Part shown: positions 17,219 through 24,879 of the stretch, piece after piece | How positions within the stretch are numbered: position 1 is the first letter of the stretch | Layout of the letters: the number at the start of each line of letters is the position of its first letter | Virus record (IMG/VR): IMGVR_UViG_3300008221_000022 | Coordinates: 1 to 29,373 of that record | Length of the DNA: 29,373 nucleotides | Strand: one strand, 5' to 3' | Source: a virus | Notes under the pieces: model-generated | The model's input: only the letters and a program-made list of their open reading frames with translations | What the model was told of the DNA's origin: nothing | Database searches by the model: none | Translations under genes and position numbers: made by a program

Positions 17219-19008
17219 TTTGGTGCTCCCCATGATGCAATTTCACTTTCACTTGCTGCGTAGTTTAAGACTTTCAGGTTCTTTAAATATCCATCACGGT
17301 TAATAAGGCCTGATCTTGTCGCAGACAAGTAGACAAAGCCGTTGGTAGTAAATGCAAGCCCATCGCCTTCATAATCTCGATCTATTATCTTTTCTCCATT
17401 GTGGAAAGTCTTTATATTCCCACCCTCTGATGTGGGGGTGTAAACAATAACTAGGCGATTCATTCCTGTCTCTGTGTTTTCATTAAAATCAAACGCTTCC
17501 CACGCGCCTAGTGAGTGTCTAAGTCGCGCAGTCCCAGCGCTATTACCTTCTAAGCCAAGGTAAGTAGTCGGATTTCCTAGCGTAAAAAAGCTCCCGTATT
17601 TTTCGTCACCTCGATCCATGTGCATATCAACGTCTATAGCAAATGTAAATGCCCCTCCATCCGTAGGAACGTTACCAGCAATTGGTATTGATATCCTAGA
17701 TTCTGGTGTGGTTACAGCGCTTCCAGCCGTGAAAACAAGAGGCCTCAAATATCTAGTTTTGGTTATTTGGGCGCCTACTATAAATACCGAGCTTGTGCCA
17801 TCCCCCATGTAAGATGAATCACTGTCTATCGTTAACTGAAATCTAAAGTCTATGTTTCCTGTAGCTGCCGCCTTTATTGAAAAGCTTATTCTGTACCAGC
17901 CATCAGAATACCTTTCAAGATCAACCATGCTGCCACTTTTAATGGTTAAAACACCCTCATCGCTAACGTTAAACCTAGCAGTTTCGTTTGTGCCGACGGA
18001 TCTTAGCATCACCCCCCTAGATCCTGGGCCACTACCCGCCTTTACAAAGGCTGAGATATTATAGTAATCACCCTCCACTGCAGATAAAGTCACAAGTTTA
18101 ACAAAGTGCTCATTCAGCTCATCATCTTCGACAATCTCGGTGCAAGTATTCCCTATGGGTGTGTATATCTCAGCCTCTGAAGTCGTTAGCCCTATGGTTG
18201 AAAGTAGGTGCATCTGGGTGTTGTTTGTCTGATAGTTGGTGTACTCGGCATTCAAATACAAGCCCTTTTCGGTTATTGCTGGCTCACCAGGGCTAAGTTC
18301 TTCAAAAATACCGGCCTTGTTGAAATTCCACCGCACGCCTAACGCGGTGTAACCTGCAGACTTTGTAGGTAAATCCACAACCAAACTACCATCTTGAGCG
18401 GCGCTAATGTCTAGCTTGTCATGAACACCATAGCCATGCTCAATGCGAATGCCATCGTTAAATGGGATGCTAAGCATTGGAGTTTCTGATGGTTTAATGT
18501 CGCTTGCTATGTTTAAAGCGCTATCAATTGCGGTTTGAATGTTTTCTGCCGCGTCATTCGCTCTGCTTTCAGCCAAGTTAGAAGCTCTATCGATCTCGGT
18601 TATTGTTCTTGTTTCTCTGCTGACACCGTGACTATCAGTAAGCGTTGCTGTTTCATCTTCTGAGGTTAGCCAGTTGCGCAACTCATCTAAAAACAATTGC
18701 TTTTGGTTAAATTGTACGGCTATTTGGCCGGCAATACGTGTAAGTATGGTTCCCGAAGTATTTCTTAGGATTGCATATTCAACATCGTTTGCTGTTGCGC
18801 CTTCAAAGCCACGATCAAGGGTAATGCTTGTATCGCTGTTTACCGCTATGACTTCATACCAGGTCTTTGCGTCAATGGTGAACGCATCACCAATGGCTAT
18901 TGCAATCACATCGTTTTGCCAATTACTGCCAACACCTACAATAGCTGCGCTACCATTTGTTACATTTACTGTTCCTACGCGATACCACGCGCCTGCGCTT
19001 GCTGTCAT
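17215..19008 (-). CDS. Tail fibre / receptor-binding protein with lectin-like C-terminus
   Basis: A 597-aa protein. Residues 1-90 match the common fibre adaptor that docks on the tail: GTVNVTNGSAAIVGVGSNW, then ITLDRGFEGATANDVEY. Residues 95-175 are helical (RASNLAESRANDAAENIQTA). From about 180 the protein is beta-rich. A carbohydrate-binding-like domain (about 300-420) includes SDGWYRISFSIKAAATGNID and SVFIVGAQITKTRYLRPLVF. The last 160 residues resemble a LamG/concanavalin jelly roll (AFTFAIDVDMHM, GSFFTLGNPTTYLGLEG, NLKVLNYAASESEI). It probably trimerises and binds surface glycans. The start has AGGGG seven bases upstream and lies just past the previous stop. No catalytic residues of a depolymerase are visible. 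Confidence 0.84.
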   Translation of the reverse strand: MTASAGAWYRVGTVNVTNGSAAIVGVGSNWQNDVIAIAIGDAFTIDAKTWYEVIAVNSDTSITLDRGFEGATANDVEYAILRNTSGTILTRIAGQIAVQFNQKQLFLDELRNWLTSEDETATLTDSHGVSRETRTITEIDRASNLAESRANDAAENIQTAIDSALNIASDIKPSETPMLSIPFNDGIRIEHGYGVHDKLDISAAQDGSLVVDLPTKSAGYTALGVRWNFNKAGIFEELSPGEPAITEKGLYLNAEYTNYQTNNTQMHLLSTIGLTTSEAEIYTPIGNTCTEIVEDDELNEHFVKLVTLSAVEGDYYNISAFVKAGSGPGSRGVMLRSVGTNETARFNVSDEGVLTIKSGSMVDLERYSDGWYRISFSIKAAATGNIDFRFQLTIDSDSSYMGDGTSSVFIVGAQITKTRYLRPLVFTAGSAVTTPESRISIPIAGNVPTDGGAFTFAIDVDMHMDRGDEKYGSFFTLGNPTTYLGLEGNSAGTARLRHSLGAWEAFDFNENTETGMNRLVIVYTPTSEGGNIKTFHNGEKIIDRDYEGDGLAFTTNGFVYLSATRSGLINRDGYLKNLKVLNYAASESEIASWGAPK

Positions 19009-19009
19009 G

Positions 19010-19663
19010 TTACTGCCCCTTCTCTTGCGCCATCATTGCAACGTCTGCTTGGCTTTTCTCGCCTAGCTGACTTTTAAATGCGTTCATGTGCATTTGGCTC
19101 TTATTCGGATTGGCCGCATATTCAGCATCTTTCATGTATGAGCGGTATAAAATCCATTCAATGATCGCGTTAACGTATATATCATCAAGCGCAATAACTT
19201 CGCCCGACTCGTTATCTGTTAAGCTGATAGCTGGCGGAGCTTTAGAATAAACCAGCGTTAGCTTTACGTTTTCTATAACGCCAGGGTAAACATAAAACGT
19301 CTTAGGGTTGCGCTCGTCATAGATATAAAGCTCAACTTCGCTTGCTTCTTTACCCGCATACCATGTGTCATAGTTATCATCGAGCACTTGTCGGTTATAT
19401 GGACCGCGAATGGCTTTGCCGCTTTCGTTACGTGTTACATCAATAAGTTTCAATGCGTCAACCGGCAAGAACTGCTTAGTGCCTTCTACACACGCAAAGT
19501 CATCGGTATCTACAGTGAAAGAGTCAGGACGGCGCAATACAATTGCACGCTGCGCGTCATTTAGATAATTAAGCAATTCTTCTTTGGTCCAACGTGTAAA
19601 GTTAGGATCGTTAAGGAGCTTATTAACCCGCATTAAAATTTCATTTGAGGAAACAATAGCCAT
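19010..19663 (-). CDS. Head-tail adaptor (DUF6682-type)
   Basis: A 217-aa protein with the characteristic N-terminus of a phage adaptor family: ILMRVNKLLNDPNFTRW, then ELLNYLNDAQRAIVLRRPDS (about 9-48). A beta region follows with a conserved-looking FYVYPGV (about 121-127). The C-terminal region has LDDIYVNAIIEWILYRSYMKD, a helix found in such adaptors, and ends in a Lys/Met/Gln-rich tail. Adaptors of this kind sit below the portal and form the ring that joins head to tail. The gene overlaps the upstream connector gene by one base (TAATG), so the pair is probably co-translated. Its assignment rests on motif pattern and gene order. Confidence 0.78.
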   Translation of the reverse strand: MAIVSSNEILMRVNKLLNDPNFTRWTKEELLNYLNDAQRAIVLRRPDSFTVDTDDFACVEGTKQFLPVDALKLIDVTRNESGKAIRGPYNRQVLDDNYDTWYAGKEASEVELYIYDERNPKTFYVYPGVIENVKLTLVYSKAPPAISLTDNESGEVIALDDIYVNAIIEWILYRSYMKDAEYAANPNKSQMHMNAFKSQLGEKSQADVAMMAQEKGQ

Positions 19664-20223
19664 TAGTAAAACACTCTTTGTTGTGTAGGTCTTTGCTCGT
19701 CTAGTGCCTCGATAGCAACTTGAAAAGCATCGCGGTAGCCATCGGTAAAACGGCGTTTAAAGTAATCAGACTTTGCAAGATCAGTCCATGCAGTATTAGG
19801 CATCATCAACAACGTTGACGCGGCACCATCTGCAATAGCATCTGCCCACCGATTAACAATGGTATTATCCGCATCAAAGTCATTAGGTAGCATGAATTGC
19901 GGGGCAATGTGGTAAAACACACGCACTTTAGGTGTCGTGTTGATCACGGTTACTGTGCCATTTGACGATACCAAGTAGTCATCTGAGCTTTTAAGCTCGC
20001 TACCATTGGCATCTAAAACAAAATCAACACTGACAAATACGTGATTATCATCAATGTTAAGTTCCCCGCTTTGCCCTTTCTCAATTTCTTGAGTGCGAGC
20101 TAAAAAACGAGACTCATAACAAAACTTTTGATAGGCGCGACCTAGCTGGTCTTTCGCCATTTGGTCAAGAACGCCCCCGCAGCGTTCGCGAACTAACGGG
20201 ATCAAGCTAGATAATAGCGCCAT
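19663..20223 (-). CDS. Probable head-completion / connector protein
   Basis: A 186-aa protein of no firmly recognised family. The N-terminus is a helical segment with IPLVRERCGGVLDQMAKDQL. The centre is beta-rich (NHVFVSVDFVLDANG, VRVFYHIAPQFMLP). The C-terminal 60 residues are helical (VNRWADAIADGAASTLLMMP, FTDGYRDAFQVAIEALDEQR), resembling the region by which connectors oligomerise. It is co-linear with the adaptor gene and follows the acidic HeH/LEM-like protein. Head completion or tail connector is the best guess from position and secondary structure. Confidence 0.68.
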   Translation of the reverse strand: MALLSSLIPLVRERCGGVLDQMAKDQLGRAYQKFCYESRFLARTQEIEKGQSGELNIDDNHVFVSVDFVLDANGSELKSSDDYLVSSNGTVTVINTTPKVRVFYHIAPQFMLPNDFDADNTIVNRWADAIADGAASTLLMMPNTAWTDLAKSDYFKRRFTDGYRDAFQVAIEALDEQRPTQQRVFY

Positions 20224-20225
20224 GA

Positions 20226-20681
20226 TTATTCGCCCTGGTCTGTATCTTCGTCAGCAACAGAAGCGCGGAACGCATCACGTACTTTTTTACAGTATGCTGG
20301 TACTGGCTTTTTAGCACCTTCAATAGTTAAGTCGTGCGCTTCAACGAATGTACTAAGTTGATTTGAGCTGTACTTGCCTAAGTCAATTTCTTCGCCATCA
20401 ACGGTGATTAACATACTTGCATCAAGCGCTTCTTGCTTTTCAGCTTCTTCGCGTGCAATGCGTTCTTTTTCGGCCTGTACTTCTAAGAACTTTTGGCGCT
20501 CGACAAAGGCTTTAGCATATTTTTCAGCAACCCAAACTTGGTTAAAGTCTAAGAATCGTTGAACAAGCTCAGACGGTACAGCCGTTGGCTCGCCTTGCTT
20601 GAAAATAGTACGGGTATTACATACGGTGTCTTTTTTAAAAGGCTTCTTACCGATATAAACGATATTTGTTGTATTGCTCAT
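20226..20681 (-). CDS. Acidic virion protein with HeH/LEM-like C-terminal helices
   Basis: A 151-aa protein. Residues 1-50 form a small beta domain of the form NIVYIGKKPFKKDTVCNTRT, then LVQRFLDFNQVWV, common in short phage proteins found next to head-tail connector genes. Residues 55-90 are a charged helix (QKFLEVQAEKERIAREEAEK). The C-terminal part (about 95-140) resembles a HeH/LEM or SAP-like helix-extended-helix (DLGKYSSNQLSTFVEAHDL, AYCKKVRDAF) and ends in an acidic tail. GGGG lies seven bases before the ATG. It is the first gene after the capsid terminator. It may bind DNA or the capsid; the role is inferred. Confidence 0.68.
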   Translation of the reverse strand: MSNTTNIVYIGKKPFKKDTVCNTRTIFKQGEPTAVPSELVQRFLDFNQVWVAEKYAKAFVERQKFLEVQAEKERIAREEAEKQEALDASMLITVDGEEIDLGKYSSNQLSTFVEAHDLTIEGAKKPVPAYCKKVRDAFRASVADEDTDQGE

Positions 20682-20695
20682 GGATATTCCCCAAT

Positions 20696-20720
20696 AAAAA
20701 GCCCCGCAATTAGCGAGGCT
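20696..20720 (-). terminator. Rho-independent terminator after the capsid cassette
   Basis: On the minus strand AGCCTCGC pairs with GCGGGGCT (eight pairs, one of them T-G) around a TAATT loop, followed by TTTTTATT. It lies 26 bases past the probable decoration gene and before the next start at 20681, so it should reduce readthrough from the highly expressed capsid genes into the connector genes. Confidence 0.85.
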
Positions 20721-20745
20721 TGATTTAAACGTGTACCGAAAAGGC

Positions 20746-21126
20746 TTAGTAACCTTTGTAGCGGTACTCTAATTGAAGTACAGCTTCTCCGGTTGCCGCA
20801 GAAGAACCCGTATTTTTAACAACTAAGTCGCTTGGACCTTCATCACCAATATAAACAGGCTTGATAAATTCGCCTGCATTACCAGCGCTAGCAGTATTAA
20901 AAGCGGCTAAGTCCTTTTCACCACCTGAATGATCAGCAACCTGAACTGTTAGCTCAGTGCCAGTACCTAGCGCATCATTAATAATACGAACGGCAGTGAT
21001 TTGCGTGCCAATAGGCAAACTTTCTGAGGCGATAGCTGTAGCATCAACTGCTAGAGCAGCAAGTGAAATCGTTGCTACGTGTAGCGATAGGTTACCAGCG
21101 GCACCTTTATAAAATGTTTCTTTCAT
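20746..21126 (-). CDS. Small protein adjacent to major capsid protein, probable head decoration protein
   Basis: A 126-aa protein. A TTG at 21138 would add four residues; ATG at 21126 is preferred because it is a standard start with GGA eight bases upstream. The sequence is small, beta-rich and low in charged residues, with Gly/Ala/Thr turns (SLPIGTQITAVRIINDALGT, VVKNTGSSAATGEAVLQLEY), a common look for capsid decoration or stabilisation proteins. Its position directly after the major capsid gene and before a terminator supports that role. It has no recognisable enzymatic motif. It could instead be a minor head fibre component. Confidence 0.7.
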   Translation of the reverse strand: MKETFYKGAAGNLSLHVATISLAALAVDATAIASESLPIGTQITAVRIINDALGTGTELTVQVADHSGGEKDLAAFNTASAGNAGEFIKPVYIGDEGPSDLVVKNTGSSAATGEAVLQLEYRYKGY

Positions 21127-21159
21127 AATTTTATCCAATTACTAAAAATTAAAGTGAAA

Positions 21160-21175
21160 GCCGGATTGCTCCGGC
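21160..21175 (-). other. Intergenic hairpin between major capsid and decoration genes
   Basis: On the minus strand GCCGGA and TCCGGC form a six-pair GC-rich stem around a GCAA (GNRA) tetraloop in the 57-base gap. TTTCACTTTAATTTTT follows, which is too interrupted for a strong terminator. It may stabilise the capsid mRNA 3' end or cause partial termination. Confidence 0.5.
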
Positions 21176-21183
21176 ATAAAGGC

Positions 21184-22398
21184 TTACTGTAGAGATACAG
21201 CCGTATCAATTACCATCGTGCCGTAATCGTTTACGCGACCTGTTTTGTCAGAGAAGCGTACTTTCTTACAACCATTCATCCATACGATAGCTGTTTCGTT
21301 CGCGTTGCCGTGGTCGGTTTTCTCTGTAGTCATAGAGAAGTGCGAGCCTGAATCAGACTTACCGTAAGCATTCGCAAGCGCTTGACCACCAAGTAAGATA
21401 GCGCGGTCAATGGTTGTGCCGGCTGTTACTTGCTTGGTTGTTGCTTGCTTATCGTTGTTAGATACTGTTACCGTATCGCCCGCGTAGAAACGTACTGGCT
21501 TGCGGTATTGGCGCACAAGAATGTTACGCCACATGATCACATCACCTTTGAATACAGGATGATTGAAACCTTGGCCGCGTTTCATGGCGCGAGATTGAAG
21601 CTCTTGTAACTTTTTATCAGTCGCAGAAGCATAAAGGTCACGCCATTGGCGAGGACTAACGAATAACAAGAAGAACGGCGACTCGTTAGCCATTTGGTCA
21701 GCTTCAAAGCTAATGTGCTTCATTGGATTAGCTTGCTCTTCCAAGATAAGCGCTAAGTCGTCCAGCTTTTCAAGCGTCATAATATCCGCAGCATCAATTG
21801 CTTCAAAGCTTGTCGCATCACCGCCAAACTGGTGACGGTCATACGTTGGTGCCATCACATCGTTAACCATGATTTCTTTAAATTCTTCATGATCTTCAAG
21901 TGGAATGATGATGTCATCAGGAGCAAATGAGCCGCGCGCACCGGCCAGGTGATACATAGCAACTTCATCTTTAAGATCGTTGTAGTAGTTACCTAGCAAC
22001 GTTTTAGCTGTGCTAAGCAAGTTGTGCTTAGTACGCTTTTGCGACATTTTACCGCCGCTATCAACCATCTTACGGCCTTGGTCAATACGCAATTCAAATA
22101 CTGTTTTGCTCAAGCTTTCGCCACGGCCTTCCAGTTTTTTATCGCCCATTGTTGGTAAACCGCTTAGGTTGTGGAATAAATCCATTTCAACCGAATCACC
22201 GGCTTGGCTTTGCAAGTCGTTGATCATAACCACTGGCGCGCCCTTTTCAGTTTGCTTTTTGCCGTGGGCCATATCAGCTTTAGCCGCTTTTGGGGCAGAA
22301 CCGGTTAACATGTTCACGAACGTATTTTGACGGCGTGTATGTGTAAACAGGGCAGCGCCAAACGCTTTAGCCGCTTGTGCTTTTGTAATTGTGCTCAT
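21184..22398 (-). CDS. Major capsid protein, N4 gp56 family
   Basis: A 404-aa protein with the layout of the N4 gp56-type HK97-fold capsid proteins: an N-terminal helix (QAAKAFGAALFTHTRRQNTF); a segment VVMINDLQSQAGDSVEMDLF followed by LSGLPTMGDKKLEGRGESLS, which carries the family's Gly-Asp and Leu-Glu-Gly signature; then a helix with RIDQGRKMVDSGGKMSQKRT; and a later FFLLFVSPRQWRDL (about 245-258). About 400 residues is usual for the family. The start has AGGA seven bases upstream. It is flanked by the scaffold-like gene (9-base gap) and a small probable decoration gene, the normal head order. There is no sign of an N-terminal cleaved delta domain. Confidence 0.92.
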   Translation of the reverse strand: MSTITKAQAAKAFGAALFTHTRRQNTFVNMLTGSAPKAAKADMAHGKKQTEKGAPVVMINDLQSQAGDSVEMDLFHNLSGLPTMGDKKLEGRGESLSKTVFELRIDQGRKMVDSGGKMSQKRTKHNLLSTAKTLLGNYYNDLKDEVAMYHLAGARGSFAPDDIIIPLEDHEEFKEIMVNDVMAPTYDRHQFGGDATSFEAIDAADIMTLEKLDDLALILEEQANPMKHISFEADQMANESPFFLLFVSPRQWRDLYASATDKKLQELQSRAMKRGQGFNHPVFKGDVIMWRNILVRQYRKPVRFYAGDTVTVSNNDKQATTKQVTAGTTIDRAILLGGQALANAYGKSDSGSHFSMTTEKTDHGNANETAIVWMNGCKKVRFSDKTGRVNDYGTMVIDTAVSLQ

Positions 22399-22407
22399 TT
22401 TAATTTC

Positions 22408-23421
22408 CTAGAGAAAATCTGACGCGCTTTCAAGCATCGCTTCAATTTGCGCTTCGGTCATACCTTCCATTTCTGCTGTGATAGTCGCAGCATCTTTGTC
22501 CAGTAAGTTTGCGTTAGCGCTCATATCGCTGGCTTGTGTGCCTACGTCAGTGGGGGTATTTGGGATTGGTGCAGAGTTTGCGTTGCTTGGCTTAGGCTTG
22601 TGCTGTTCACCAAAGGCGCTTTGTACGCGCTTTTCAACTTCTTTAAATCGCTCTGCTACAGATTTGTTTGCAAACGATGGGTCTTTTGCGAGCTTGTCAT
22701 CAATAACCTTTGCCATATCCCACTTATCAACGTCACTTTCCATCCACTGTTTTAAGTGCTGTGAATTAGAAAACGCGTCTTGCACTTCATTTTGTGAAGT
22801 AGGTTGTTGTGGTGCCGGCTGGTTTTTGGTGCCGTATTGCTGAATTTGGTTAGCAAGTTCACTAACTAATTCGCCTAGCTCTGGATATTCGTCCTTTATG
22901 CGTTCCATTAGCTCAGGATCTTTAAGCATTTCACCTGGTAGTTTGCGTGGATCTATTCCAGCCTCTTTAAGTTGGCTGCTATGTAGCTCGGCTACACGTT
23001 TAGATTCTGCAAACTGGCTTTCAAGTTCTGCTTTTTCGGTGGCTAGTCTTTCGCGTTCGGCTTCGGCTGCTGCTACACGCTCTCGCGTTTGAACAAGTAC
23101 GTCATACGGTAAACTGTGCTGACCGTTCTTGCTGCTTATATCCGTTGCTTCTACGTAATACTTACCGTCAATTTCAACAAAACCTTCTGGTGCTTCACCT
23201 TCTTTGGTTGACGACTCCCCTTCTACGTCTGTTTTAGCTGGTGTTTCGCTTACTTCCTGCTTTGGCTCTGCCGCTGGTGTTTCTTGTTTGATTTCTACTA
23301 CAGGCTCTTTTTCGCCATCTTCGCCACCAAACAACGTATCACCATCAATATCAAGACCAGCTAGTGCCGCCTCAATTTCTTCGTCAGTGCCATTTGCTAA
23401 TATCTCGTCTAGTTCGTCCAC
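22408..23421 (-). CDS. Scaffold-like protein preceding the major capsid gene
   Basis: A 337-aa protein if it starts at GTG 23421, which has GGGG seven bases upstream. Extending to an ATG at 23502 would add a basic stretch that lies right beside the upstream terminator and is unlikely to be translated. The mature sequence is highly acidic and Pro/Glu/Gln-rich. It begins VDELDEILANGTDEEIEAAL and has a low-complexity acidic zone (about 30-85), a VEIDGKYYVEATDI element, a long coiled coil (about 113-155), and a helical C-terminus (MTEAQIEAMLESASDFL). Coiled-coil acidic proteins immediately before the capsid gene are usually scaffolding proteins. No protease residues are visible. Confidence 0.82.
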   Translation of the reverse strand: MDELDEILANGTDEEIEAALAGLDIDGDTLFGGEDGEKEPVVEIKQETPAAEPKQEVSETPAKTDVEGESSTKEGEAPEGFVEIDGKYYVEATDISSKNGQHSLPYDVLVQTRERVAAAEAERERLATEKAELESQFAESKRVAELHSSQLKEAGIDPRKLPGEMLKDPELMERIKDEYPELGELVSELANQIQQYGTKNQPAPQQPTSQNEVQDAFSNSQHLKQWMESDVDKWDMAKVIDDKLAKDPSFANKSVAERFKEVEKRVQSAFGEQHKPKPSNANSAPIPNTPTDVGTQASDMSANANLLDKDAATITAEMEGMTEAQIEAMLESASDFL

Positions 23422-23493
23422 TTTATTACCCCATCGACCATTTAACGTATGGTTACGAAAATTAAAATTTAGGCGTATCGCTGCCCTTGCGAG

Positions 23494-23510
23494 TTTGTGC
23501 ATCGCACAAA
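23494..23510. repeat. Perfect 7-base inverted repeat next to terminator
   Basis: TTTGTGC and GCACAAA flank a 3-base ATC spacer, and the repeat's right arm overlaps the T tract of the terminator upstream of the scaffold gene. It could be an operator, an alternative hairpin that competes with the terminator, or chance. Confidence 0.4.
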
Positions 23511-23538
23511 AAAGCCGCCTTAATTTCTCAAAGCGGCT
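23508..23538 (-). terminator. Strong Rho-independent terminator before the capsid cassette
   Basis: On the minus strand AGCCGCTTT pairs with AAGGCGGCT (nine pairs, one T-G wobble) around an 8-base loop GAGAAATT, followed by TTTTTTG. It lies 31 bases past the RyR-domain gene. Since the scaffold and capsid genes begin about 90 bases downstream, they must have their own promoter or rely on readthrough or antitermination. I see no convincing sigma70 promoter in the intervening 23422-23507. Confidence 0.88.
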
Positions 23539-23568
23539 TCATTTCTGCGTAGTACGTGTTTTTTTTAT

Positions 23569-24294
23569 TTAGCCTGCGTGAATGGCTTGTTTGACAATAG
23601 CGCTAAAAATATGGTCTTTAGCTTGTTGCTCTGCTGGTAGGTGATGGAATGGCACCATGCATGGATGCTCTTTTTTCTTTGCATCTTTCACCTTGCCATA
23701 CTTCCAACCAGCAACCACTTTTTCAGTCATCCAGCTATCGTGAGAAGCGCTTGCCGGCGCATCAGGGTTTAAAATATGGAATGCTACGCCCTTGATGGCT
23801 GAATCAATTTGCCATTGTGGTGCCATTTCCCAACTTGGCTGATCTTCTCGCAGTGCTGCGCAGTATGCGCGGTTAACTTCGTGACACATTTTAGCAATGG
23901 CTTTAACTTGGCCCATATGCTCTTGCGGTATACCAAGTTCGTTATCACCACCTACATCAGCAAATTCAATTTTGTTATAGCCTTCTTCAAATACTTGCTT
24001 AGGGCTTATTGATACATAGTCATTTTCATACAGCACAATATAATCGCCGGCTACTGGTGTGTAGCGTGCTATTAGCGCCTGGCTAGCAAGGTAAGGTAAA
24101 TCAATGTCAGTTCCAGGTATGCCAATAATTAAGGAAAGATCAAGTTGTCCGTCCACTGTAGCTACCGATTTAATCTCAGCGGCTTGAACCACTTTAAAGC
24201 ACTGGTACTCGGCCATTACTTCGCGTATGTGGACTGTTGCGCCATCATCACCACAAAGCACCACGTTGATAACTTCTTTTGTTTCATTACTCAC
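23569..24294 (-). CDS. Phage protein with C-terminal RyR domain
   Basis: A 241-aa protein. A TTG at 24300 is possible, but GTG at 24294 has GAGGT about eight bases upstream and is preferred; it overlaps the upstream stop by 8 nt. The N-terminal 110 residues are a beta-rich domain ending in AGDYIVLYENDYVSISPKQV, a motif common in phage accessory proteins. Residues about 131-238 form a RyR (ryanodine receptor) domain: CHEVNRAYC (137-145), SHDSWMTEK (184-192), GWKYGKVKD (196-204) and EHPCMVPF (209-216). Bacterial RyR domains are proposed ligand, possibly nucleotide, sensors in conflict systems; their role in phage is not established. Here it lies in the head module. A terminator follows the gene. 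Confidence 0.85.
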   Translation of the reverse strand: MSNETKEVINVVLCGDDGATVHIREVMAEYQCFKVVQAAEIKSVATVDGQLDLSLIIGIPGTDIDLPYLASQALIARYTPVAGDYIVLYENDYVSISPKQVFEEGYNKIEFADVGGDNELGIPQEHMGQVKAIAKMCHEVNRAYCAALREDQPSWEMAPQWQIDSAIKGVAFHILNPDAPASASHDSWMTEKVVAGWKYGKVKDAKKKEHPCMVPFHHLPAEQQAKDHIFSAIVKQAIHAG

Positions 24295-24589
24295 TTTCAA
24301 CTACCTCGATACCAAGTACAGCCACGGTTGTTCCCTTAACTGTTGCTTTAATGCCTGCTGCGCTTGCGTTTGTTTCGTAGCGCCAGCCCTTATAATAAAT
24401 AGCTAAGCCGCCGTCATTAGAAGTCGGCTCACCGTCCGTTTCGTGGATAAACACATCAACTTCACTTTTGTTTTGTATTTTAAGCACTGTGCCTGCTGGT
24501 AGCTGCGGCAAGTTTGGCTGCTCATTAAGTAAAGCTAAAACATCGTTTGTGGTTTTAGGGTGAATTGTAATGTTTGGTCTAAACGGCAT
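24287..24589 (-). CDS. Small beta-rich protein in head module, unknown function
   Basis: A 100-aa protein of unknown family. The sequence shows TVLKIQNKSEVDVFIHETDG and GGLAIYYKGWRYETNASAAG, then IKATVKGTTVAVLGIEV, giving a beta-sandwich appearance without catalytic residues. GAGG lies shortly before the ATG, and the start overlaps the upstream gene by 11 nt, so the two are probably translationally coupled. It also overlaps the RyR gene. Presumed minor virion or assembly protein. Confidence 0.72.
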   Translation of the reverse strand: MPFRPNITIHPKTTNDVLALLNEQPNLPQLPAGTVLKIQNKSEVDVFIHETDGEPTSNDGGLAIYYKGWRYETNASAAGIKATVKGTTVAVLGIEVVESE

Positions 24590-24878
24590 TTTGCTCGTCC
24601 TCTACTGGTGTGAAGTGCGCAACAATTTCACGCGCTTGATTAATGTTGCAAATAAATGGGCCAATAATGCCTTGCTCCATTTGCTCAATCGTTTCGCTTG
24701 TTGACAGGTATTTAAAGTCGGCTTCTGAATACTCAGCCTCGATAGGTGCTAAATCAGAGCCAGCAAAAACTAGTAATTTATACCCGCCAAAGGTCGGTGC
24801 GTCAGGCCATCTTTCGGATAGTGAGCGCTCCCAGTCACCAACTGTAACTAACGCGTATTTTTGATTAGCTATTGGCAT
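24579..24878 (-). CDS. Small protein in head module, unknown function
   Basis: A 99-aa protein. An upstream ATG at 24932 lies inside the preceding gene; ATG at 24878 starts one base after the preceding stop (TAGTATG) with GGAG ten bases upstream, and is preferred. Visible parts are PIANQKYALVTVGDWE, a SERWPDAPTFGGYKLLVFAG segment, and a helical C-terminal part (SETIEQMEQGIIGPFICNI). No domain is recognised. It overlaps its downstream neighbour by 11 nt. Confidence 0.7.
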   Translation of the reverse strand: MPIANQKYALVTVGDWERSLSERWPDAPTFGGYKLLVFAGSDLAPIEAEYSEADFKYLSTSETIEQMEQGIIGPFICNINQAREIVAHFTPVEDEQNAV

Positions 24879-24879
24879 A

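Noticed and set aside
14443-19008. Tape-measure, tail tube or sheath gene
   Set aside because: No protein in the window has the long hydrophobic-helical tape-measure profile or tube/sheath signatures, consistent with a short-tailed phage.
23422-23502. N-terminal extension of the scaffold-like protein to an ATG
   Set aside because: It starts six bases from the terminator T tract, adds an atypical basic segment, and GTG at 23421 has a much better ribosome site.
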